The position numbers and the translations under genes are program-made. Below the pieces are notes generated by a model. The model was not told the DNA's origin. It did no database searches and worked only from the letters and a program-made list of their open reading frames with translations. Below are positions 56,993 through 64,000 of a stretch of 64,000 bases of DNA, one piece after another (the stretch's first letter is position 1; every line of letters starts with the position of its first letter). This DNA comes from Carya illinoinensis (taxonomy: Eukaryota; Streptophyta; Magnoliopsida; Fagales; Juglandaceae). The stretch spans positions 8,297,501 to 8,361,500 of the forward strand of contig NC_056766.1 in NCBI RefSeq assembly GCF_018687715.1, written 5' to 3'.

Positions 56993-57762
56993 TTAACGAT
57001 AAGAATATGAAGAGGATGTTTCTTAAATTTGCGATAGTAAACCTACTTCAGTAGAGAATAGGTTTACTATGGAAAATTAAGTTTAGGATGCCAAGGGCTA
57101 GGGGTGTGTATGCGACCCGAACACCTGATGAATCTGATTAGAATGACCTGAATCGACCCGACTTTTATCGGGCTATTTCTTGAGCTGGCCTCCAACCTGA
57201 CTAAATAACGGGTTTGTTAATTGGTGTCAACCTGTCCGACTAAATAATGCAGTCCTCAAACCCTAGCCAGTAGCTGCCCACTTAGCCTCAAGCCCTTTGG
57301 TGACAGCTTCACGTCTTTCTGGCCAACATGGACGCCAACGATATGCAGAGAAGAAATTCACAAAAAGGAAAATGCAATGAGATAGAAAATAGTGAAAAAA
57401 TATTTGGGTTCGCTATGCAGAGAAGAGGAAAATGCAAAAAAAGGAAAAAGAAAAAAAGCAAAATGCAAAAAAGGAAAATGCAAGATCAGAGCTGGGGGAG
57501 TTTTCTATGCAAAGAAGAGGGTATTTTCTATCCAAGAGGCTTACAAATCTAGACACCTTCATTTTAAAGTGTTTTGGGGGCTGAATCGAGAGGCTTGGGT
57601 GCTGCCGCCGCTGTTGCTGCTAGGTTTCATAGTCTATGGTTTTCTTATTGATGAGTAGGTTGAAGCTTGGGGATACCTCACTTCTCAGCTTGAGATCTTC
57701 TTCAATCCCAAGAGTCCAAGTCGTTTCTAGAAGCAAGGAAAGGAAGAGTAGTTGTTTATGTG
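56993..57762. other. Spacer, no supported gene
   Basis: Short open frames at 57328-57658 come from A/G-rich repeats (AAATGCAAAAAAGG) and lack conserved features. Confidence 0.4.
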
Positions 57763-58221
57763 TGTTGAACCCAAGATTTCAAGTTTTGTGTAATTATATA
57801 TTTACACATGGATTTTGATGATAACAAATGAATTCAAAGAATAAAGAAGTCTCAAGCTCAAGTTGTCTACACAATGGAGTCAAGAACATCAAGGAAACAA
57901 GCATGAGCAAGAAGGGAACAAGTTCACATTAAAATTATAGAGTAATGTTGTAAATCTCTTCAAAATTCGAAATTAGGATTAATGCTCAAAATTAATATTT
58001 TATCATAAAGCATTAAAATACATTTTCCACATGTGTATGAATATTTTTGAAAATTAAATTTGAAAATTTTGAAAGATGATTGATTGTCATCTTTTTCATG
58101 TGCATGCCTTGATTAAAGGGTTGAACTTTGAAAATATTAAAGATGATTGATTGTCATCTTTCACATGTGCATGTTTTATTTGAATATTTTCAAAAGTGAT
58201 TGATACTCTTTTAGACTTATA

Positions 58222-58410
58222 CAAAAAGTAAAAGATTAGGTTTGAATTTTTTGAAAAGGAAAGTGTGCTCCTTTTGTCATATGCAAAAAGTAAAAGATTA
58301 GGTTTGAATTTTTTGAAAAGGAAAGTGTGCTCATTTTGTCATATGCCAAAAGTAAAAGATTAGGTTTGATTTTTTTGAAAAAGTAAATGATGTTGTCTTT
58401 GATAATTGAA
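58222..58410 (+). repeat. 62-bp tandem repeat, three copies
   Basis: Copies begin near 58222, 58284 and 58347 (CAAAAAGTAAAAGATTAGG). They lie in the upstream half of the LTR, where such repeats often act as promoter elements. Confidence 0.85.
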
Positions 58411-58505
58411 AAAGAAGAACCTTTTATTTGAATTTTTTGAAAAAAATGAATGATGTTGTCTTTGACATGTGAATCTTTTTAAATTTGAATATGAAGTCTC
58501 ATATA

Positions 58506-58516
58506 CCTATAAATAG
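58506..58516 (+). promoter_or_regulatory. TATA box of the SIRE-like LTR
   Basis: CCTATAAATAG lies downstream of the tandem repeats and about 35 bp before an ACA/CACC-rich stretch that could hold the transcription start. Confidence 0.5.
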
Positions 58517-59225
58517 ATCATTTGAGAGCTTCACATTCACAACACCAAGAGCATACAACATTCATTCAAAGCTTTCATTCTCTCTTCTCTAAGCATTGAG
58601 CCTTAATCCTTGTTCATTTTGAGAGATATAGTTTACGCTGTATTGTTCTTATTTCACTCATTGAGGAGTGTTTTCTGATAACCTACCCACTATCAGCTCT
58701 TGTATCAGAAAAAGGGTGTGTATAACCCTTGTGTGTGTAGAAAGTATTCTACACGGGGAATAGTTGAATCACCACGTGTAAGGTGATTGCAAGTGTAGAT
58801 GGTGTTCTACACGGATCCTTTGTAGCGGTGTTGTTCAAAGGTGTAATAGGTTTCTATCTCCACCTGAAGGAGGTTGAATAGTGAATTTGGGAATCCTCAA
58901 GGGGCCAAACCTCGTTAACATACTGAGTTTGCTTCTCTCTTACCCTTACTCTTTATATTTATTGTTATTTCATATTTTGTTTATATTTTATATTATATAT
59001 TTGATTTATAATTGTTATTTTTTTAATACAACTCAATTCACCCCCCCTCTTGAGTTTGTACGCTTGCATCCCGACTGCATTTGCCGACTGCATCTAGCAA
59101 AGCCCATTTTCGGATATATTGTTGGTTGCTCAAAAGATATATTGCTGATTGGTCAGCTCCATGGATGAAAACCTCCTATCGTGAGCGCGTTACCACCTGC
59201 GTTAAGTAGTCAAGATTAGCCAATC

Positions 59226-59400
59226 AAACAGTTTAGATAGGATGAAATATTTTATTAAAAGTTAAATAAAATGTTATTATAATATAATTTTTTAATATTA
59301 ATTTTATTTTAAAATTTGAAAAAGTTTAATTGTCTATTATTTTTTATATAAGAATTTGAAAATGTTATAATAATTAGATGAGATAAGATAGTTTAGTATT
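59226..59400. mobile_element. Small AT-rich MITE
   Basis: It resembles, from memory, an abundant Fagales/Juglandaceae repeat (GATGAAAT... ATAAAATGTTATTATAATAT ... TTTGAAAAAGTTTAATTGT ... GATGAGATAAGATAG). It is degenerate and no clear target duplication was seen. Confidence 0.4.
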
Positions 59401-59571
59401 TAGTATCTCACTTGTATTTTTTTCTTTAATTATTAAATAAAAACAAAAAAAACCAATCAATACAAAACCTCGATAAGATTTTTCGATGGAATATCATTTC
59501 CCTTACCATATAAGATGCCATATAAATATCAAGAAGATGATGATTCTCATTACTTGGGACTCTCGCTGTAA

Positions 59572-62500
59572 TTTTTTTTTTTTTTTTTTTTTTTTGAGCA
59601 AGTTTTGCATTGATATATTAAAACCAAAGGAAGAGATACAAAGTTAGGAGTAATTAATTATACATATTGAAAGGGTGGGTCTTTTGTATTGTGAAAATTC
59701 AGCAAATAAGAAGGGATTTGGATTAAGGGGATGTTGCTAAAGGCCTGCATCATTGCTACCCATTGCTTCAGGTTGTGTGCACATCGATTTTTCAATCAAT
59801 GAATTTTTTTTACCTTCCATTCTTTGAAGGGATGTAGATGATGTTTGATTTTGTTGATGATAGAGCACACGGTTCAATCCTAAACAGGAAAGAGGTTCGA
59901 TATTGCTTGGATCGTAGGGCTTGAGTCCCCTTTTACAATTATTTTTTCAAGGCCTTGTCTTTTTGCTTCTTCTATGGCCATCAAAGCTGCATTTGCTTTC
60001 CCAAGATTTGGGTTCACACTATTGATGAGACCTGTTTTTGCATATATGATTTCCCTGGAGTCTTTCTAGCGTAAAGATGCTAGTGTGCTATCTTGATTTC
60101 TAATTGCAACGTCAAACCTGATGAGATGGTACCCTTCTGGATGTATTTCTTCATTAGTATCTACTTGCTGGTTTTTGGTTTCCAAGGCATTTAAGTGATC
60201 CTGGAAGCCTTTTTCACTGAATCAACAAAGAAAGAAGGAGAGGGAGTGGTATGATTATGCTCGGTTTTGTTTCTAAAAAACCAAAGATTGTCCATAGCAA
60301 TTGTTGCAAAGATTTGAAAGGACTGATGTTCTTCTTTTGGTATTTGGAGAATCTTATAAGGGTTAACAATGTTTTTAATCCAATTTGGGAATGGTTGCTT
60401 TGCAAAGGTAGTGGTGCCTATTAGCCATTTGGATTTTTTCCACACTATTCTAGAGTAAATACAGTTGAGGAAGAGGTGACAGAAGTCTTCTGGTTTAGTT
60501 TTGCATAAAGGGCAGGCAAGCTGATCCTCATCTAGGTGGATGACATTGTTGATTAGAGATTTAGTAGGAATAATGTTATGGCTTGTTTTCCAGAGGAATA
60601 ATTTCAGCCTGTCTTGCATTTTGAATTTCCATAAACACTTCCAATTAATGGGAAGATTACTGTGATTTGAAATGTTATTTTCAATAACAAGAGCTGCATA
60701 GGCTAATTTAATATAAACATTTCTAGAAGAATGGTGTAGCCATATGATCTTATCTTGGACATTGTGGAAATTATAGTTGGCCAAGGGAATCTTTTGAATT
60801 TCCCTTGAGGAAGTTTTTGAGAAAATGGTGTTGAGAAGAAACATCTTCTAACGCCTTGGTTCCTCTAAAGTTAGCTCAGAGACTTTTATATTGTGGTCTA
60901 GAATAGTATTATTTAGGTTTGGCTGAGGTATGGAGTAAGAGATAGTGGGTATCCAAGGGTCATTTCATACCTTAGTAGACATCCCATTGTTGACTTGAAA
61001 ACAGATACTAGACTTTAGAAAATCTCTTTGTTTGATTAGATTTTTCCAGAACCAAGAGTCGGTGGTCTTTGGAAGAACTTACAAGAAGGTTTTGGAATGC
61101 AAGTATTTTTTTTTATGATGATATCCTTCCAGAGGTTATTAGTCCCATTAAGGAGAAACCAAGCATATTTAGTGACAAGAGCTGAGTTGAAAGTGGCCAT
61201 ACGTTTGAGACCAAGTCCTCCCATGGACTTTGGTAAACATATGGCCTTTCAAGATTTGTGAGTGAATTTCTTTCTGCCATTATCCTCAAAACTTCACCAA
61301 ATCTGTGAAAGAGGGAGTCCATATTTTTTGCCATTGCTTTGGGGATGAGTGTTGAGGACATGATATAAGAAGAGATTGTACTAGCAATCGATCTAATCAG
61401 AACAGTTTTGGCAGCTTGAGAAAGAAGTTTTGTTTTCCAACCTTGGAGCTTATTCCAAAATTTTTTCCATTATTTTAGAGAGGAATTTTTTTGTCAACAC
61501 CATTTGTGAGAGGTAACCATAGATATTTGGAATTGGGGGTGGGGGGAGGGGAACTCTGAAATTAAAGGAGTTTTTGACTTCACTGATAGAAGCGGGAGTA
61601 GTGTTCCTGCTGAAGTGGAGCGATCATTTACACTTGTTAATACATTGACATGACTAAGAGTTGTAAACATCAAGGCATTCGAAGAGGTGTTGGGCATTTT
61701 GATCAGTAGTTGATCCAAAGAGGAACAAGTCATCCGCAAAAAGTAAGTGAGAGATAGAGGGACCATTTCTAGAGTGTTTGATGCCCCTTATGCAGTTTAG
61801 TTGTTTCTTTTTGGTGAGAAGTCTAGAAAGAATTTCTGTGCCAAGGATGAAGAGAAAGGGGGATAGGGGGTCCCCTTGCCTAAGACCCCTTGTGGGTTGA
61901 AAGTATCCATGAGGGGTGCCATTGACAATGATGGAGTAGGAAATAAACGATATACACTCTGTAATCCAATTGATCCATGGATGTTTGAAGCTTGCTCGGT
62001 GAAGATCAGTAAGAAGGAAGGACCATTCCATGGAATTGAAGGCCTTTACCATGTTAATTTTGATGGCCATATGGCCAATCTTGCATTTCATTTTTTTCAT
62101 ATTGTGAAAAATTTCTTGAGCCAAAGTGGTGTTATCTTGGATAAGATGACCAAGGATGAAAGAAGACTGGCAAGGATGGCTTTGAGTCTATTTGTGAGAA
62201 TTTTTGCTATGATTTTATTGCAAACGTTGGACAGGTTGATAGGTCAGAATTGATTGACATCGTTAGGATTATCCACTTTTAGAATCAGGACCTGGTTAGT
62301 GTGGTTGAGCTCATTGAGAAGCTTACCATGGATCAAAAAGCTCCTAACTGTAGCAATCATGTCTTTTTTTATGATGTCCCAGAAAATTTTATAGAAAAGG
62401 CTTGTAAAGCCATCGGAACTAGGAGCTTTTGTGGGAGAGAGTTTTTTCACAATGAGAGTGATTTCCTCTTAGCTTGAAATTTTACACAAGAAGTCATTTT

Positions 62501-63416
62501 TCAAATCCGTAATCTTGTTAGGAAACAAATTATCCATGTCCACAGGAGGGACTGGGTGAGAGGTAGAGAAGATGCTTTGGAAGTGGTTTTGGATCTTCGA
62601 GATGATAGTGGATTGATCTATCGTCCAGTTATTCCTATCAAGTTTGAGACTCTCAATTGTGTTTCTTCTTTGTCGAATGGAAGTGGAAGCATGAAAGAAT
62701 TTGGTGTTGAGGTCCGAAGAAGTGAGCCAGGTTACTCTTGATTTTTGTCTCCAAATAGATTCCTCTCTTAGGAGCAGCTCATTGATATTTTCCTGCAAAT
62801 TGGCTTCCAGGGTGTTAGAGGAAGAGGGGGAATCTTGGTCTTGGAGAGTTGATAGCACTGAGTTCAAGGATCTGAGTTGGGTTTGGATATGCTTGAAACA
62901 ATTTTTATTCCATTACCAAAGAGCTTTTTTTGTGGCTTTGAATTTTTTTTGTGAGAATGAAAGATGGGGTTCCAGTGAACTAGGATTGCCAAGCCTCTTT
63001 GATTGTTTTGAAATTGAAGGATCTCGAATCCAGAATTCTTTGAATTTGAAAGACTTAGGAGAGCTTTTCTTGTTGGAAGTGTCTAAGAGGATTAGAGCAT
63101 AATCTGAAGAGACACAAGTGAGGGTGGTAAGAGAAGCTTGGGGAAAGAGTTCTAGCCAAGGAAGATTAGCTATTGCTCTATCAAGGCGCACTTTAATGTG
63201 ATGCTAACAGAATCTGTTATTGGTCGAGGTGAATGTAGGCCAAAGAACCCTAAGTCAACAAAACCAAACTTATCCATATACACTTGGATTGGAGGTTTGG
63301 GCAAATGGTTTAACTCCTGATTTTTTTATATTGGAAGATGATAGAGTTGAAATCACCTAAAGCTAGGGAAGGACTTGGAAATGAATCTAAGATGTTGGTA
63401 AGCTCGTCCTAAAAGT

Positions 63417-63417
<1 letters not shown>
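59572..63417 (-). mobile_element. L1-type LINE, decayed, with poly-A tail
   Basis: Minus-strand order is endonuclease end (about 63417-62880), linker, reverse transcriptase (62450-61036), zf-RVT (60844-60191), RNase H (about 60150-59800), then a 24-base poly-A tail (T-run 59572-59595). The 5' part, including most of the endonuclease, is missing or replaced at the T-run at 63418. Several frameshifts and stops break the single ORF2. No target duplication was identified. Confidence 0.88.
59800..63417 (-). pseudogene. LINE ORF2 remnant (EN, RT, zinc finger, RNase H)
   Basis: The endonuclease end shows LALGDFNSI and RLDRAIANLPWLELFP followed by a DY-like histidine-loss block. The RT shows SPTKAPSSDGFTSLFYKIFW, IKINMVKAFNSMEW, RGLRQGDPLSPFLF and the catalytic LLFADDLFLF (about 61740). 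The zf-RVT domain shows KMQDRLKLFLWK and CPLCKTKPEDFCHLFLNC. The RNase H remnant includes IRFDVAIRNQDS and ANAALMAIEEAK. The pieces lie in different frames separated by stops at about 61030, 61500, 62130 and 62460, so it is inactive. The RNase H end is the form found in many plant L1 LINEs. Confidence 0.85.

Positions 63418-63459
<42 letters not shown>
63418..63459. repeat. Run of 42 T
   Basis: This homopolymer separates two LINE sequences in opposite orientation. Its length in the assembly may be unreliable. Confidence 0.9.
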
Positions 63460-63463
<4 letters not shown>

Positions 63464-64000
63464 ACAAGGCTGGGCAGTAAACCAGGATGTCCTTGTTTGG
63501 AAAAATGATATTGCTGGCAATTTTAATACTAAGTCTGCTTGGGATTGTATAAGGGTAAGGGCGCCTGTTTTACCTTGGGCTCATTGGATCTGGCATGCTA
63601 TTCTCCCTAAAAAAAATTTCTATTATGATGTGGAAAGCTACTAACAATTGTTTGGCGGTGGATGAGAAGATCAGGTTGGCGGGTATCCCCATAATCTCTA
63701 AATGCAATTGTTGTCCCGTGGGTCATCTTGAGGATCTTAATCATATTTTGTGTACAAGTGAGTTTGCGAGGCAAATTTGGCGCTTGGCTATGATTCATTT
63801 GGGTGTGCACATGGATTTTTTTAATACTTGGCAGGAGCAGGTCAATTTTTGGTTTCGCCGTGCTGGTAACTCTTCTTATACTCGTATTATTTTTGGCCTT
63901 ATTCCGTCTATAGTTTCTTGGAAACTCTGGGCTAGACATTGCAAAGCTAGACTTGAGGGGAAGGACGATACCTCTGAATCGGTTTGGAGCAGTATTAAAT
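63460..64000 (+). pseudogene. Second LINE, zf-RVT region, running off the window
   Basis: The plus-strand frame reads DVLVWKNDIAGNFNTKSAWD, then WHAILPKK, MMWKATNNCLAVDEK, CNCCPVGHLEDLNHILC and FARQIW. This is the zf-RVT zinc-binding region of plant LINE ORF2. A one-base indel in an A8 run near 63610 shifts the frame. It is from a different LINE family than the minus-strand one. Confidence 0.8.

Larger units (their letters stand above)
57763..59060 (+). mobile_element. Solo LTR of a SIRE-like copia element
   Basis: It begins TGTTGAACCCAAG followed by TTTTGATGATAACAAATG, and ends in a CAATTCACCCCCCCTCTTGAG-type hairpin. Both are typical of SIRE/Maximus copia LTRs as I recall them. No polyprotein adjoins it. 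The right border is approximate and no target duplication was confirmed. Confidence 0.6.

Noticed and set aside
57328..57658. Lys/Arg-rich short frames
   Set aside because: They are generated by A/G-rich iterations; two overlapping frames look equally good and no start context or homology is evident.
1..64000. tRNA, rRNA or other structural RNA genes
   Set aside because: I looked for tRNA-like boxes and rRNA words and found none I could support; the primer-site matches to tRNA are retroelement signals.

Overview
The window is nuclear DNA from a flowering plant, most likely a woody eudicot. It has intron-containing plant cytochrome P450 genes, long AT-rich spacers and dense plant transposons (Ty3/gypsy chromovirus, Ty1/copia, hAT, L1-type LINEs, MITEs). 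One short MITE type (59226-59400, with GATGAGAT-like ends) resembles repeats I recall from walnut and pecan relatives, so Juglandaceae is a reasonable but unproven guess.

The host genes are a small CYP81-type P450 cluster built from copies of one two-gene module, a plus-strand gene facing a minus-strand gene. Module A (1-2737) keeps only the last exon of its plus-strand gene (446-1069) inside the window and lacks its minus-strand partner. Module B (about 7330-22090) holds a plus-strand copy broken by a 5-bp deletion (9466-11862) and a minus-strand copy that lost its start and its splice acceptor (14992-16843). Module C (about 30026-54112) holds the two genes that look intact: 41776-44124 (+, 511 aa) and 51700-53632 (-, 502 aa). 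Only module C therefore appears able to supply full-length enzymes from genes wholly inside the window; the module A gene cannot be judged because its first exon is outside.

Transposons explain most of the remaining length. A decayed LTR element with a 'putative gypsy type transposon' domain lies at 2738-7329. A truncated solo LTR lies at 11884-13870. A decayed Ty1/copia element with 324-bp LTRs lies at 17054-21879 and carries an antisense ORF cassette. Copia and LINE scraps lie at 24980-26790. Solo LTRs lie at 29466-31039, 54750-56992 and about 57763-59060. A nearly complete Tekay/Del-like chromovirus lies at 31801-41236 (minus orientation, 5-bp target duplication CTGTT). A complete hAT element lies at 46118-50967 (8-bp target duplication ACCCACTT), between the two module C genes. 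LINE sequences fill 59571-64000.

The most unusual signals are these. A 100-bp GT...AG intron-like segment sits exactly between gag and pol of the chromovirus; its removal fuses the frames and its retention ends Gag two codons later. The hAT transposase has an otherwise open 742-codon frame with Asn at the first catalytic Asp position. The hAT 5' intron holds a four-unit array of palindromes containing telo-box-like motifs. Short palindromes recur in the same part of several divergent LTRs. All comparisons were made by eye between copies inside this window; no database was searched.
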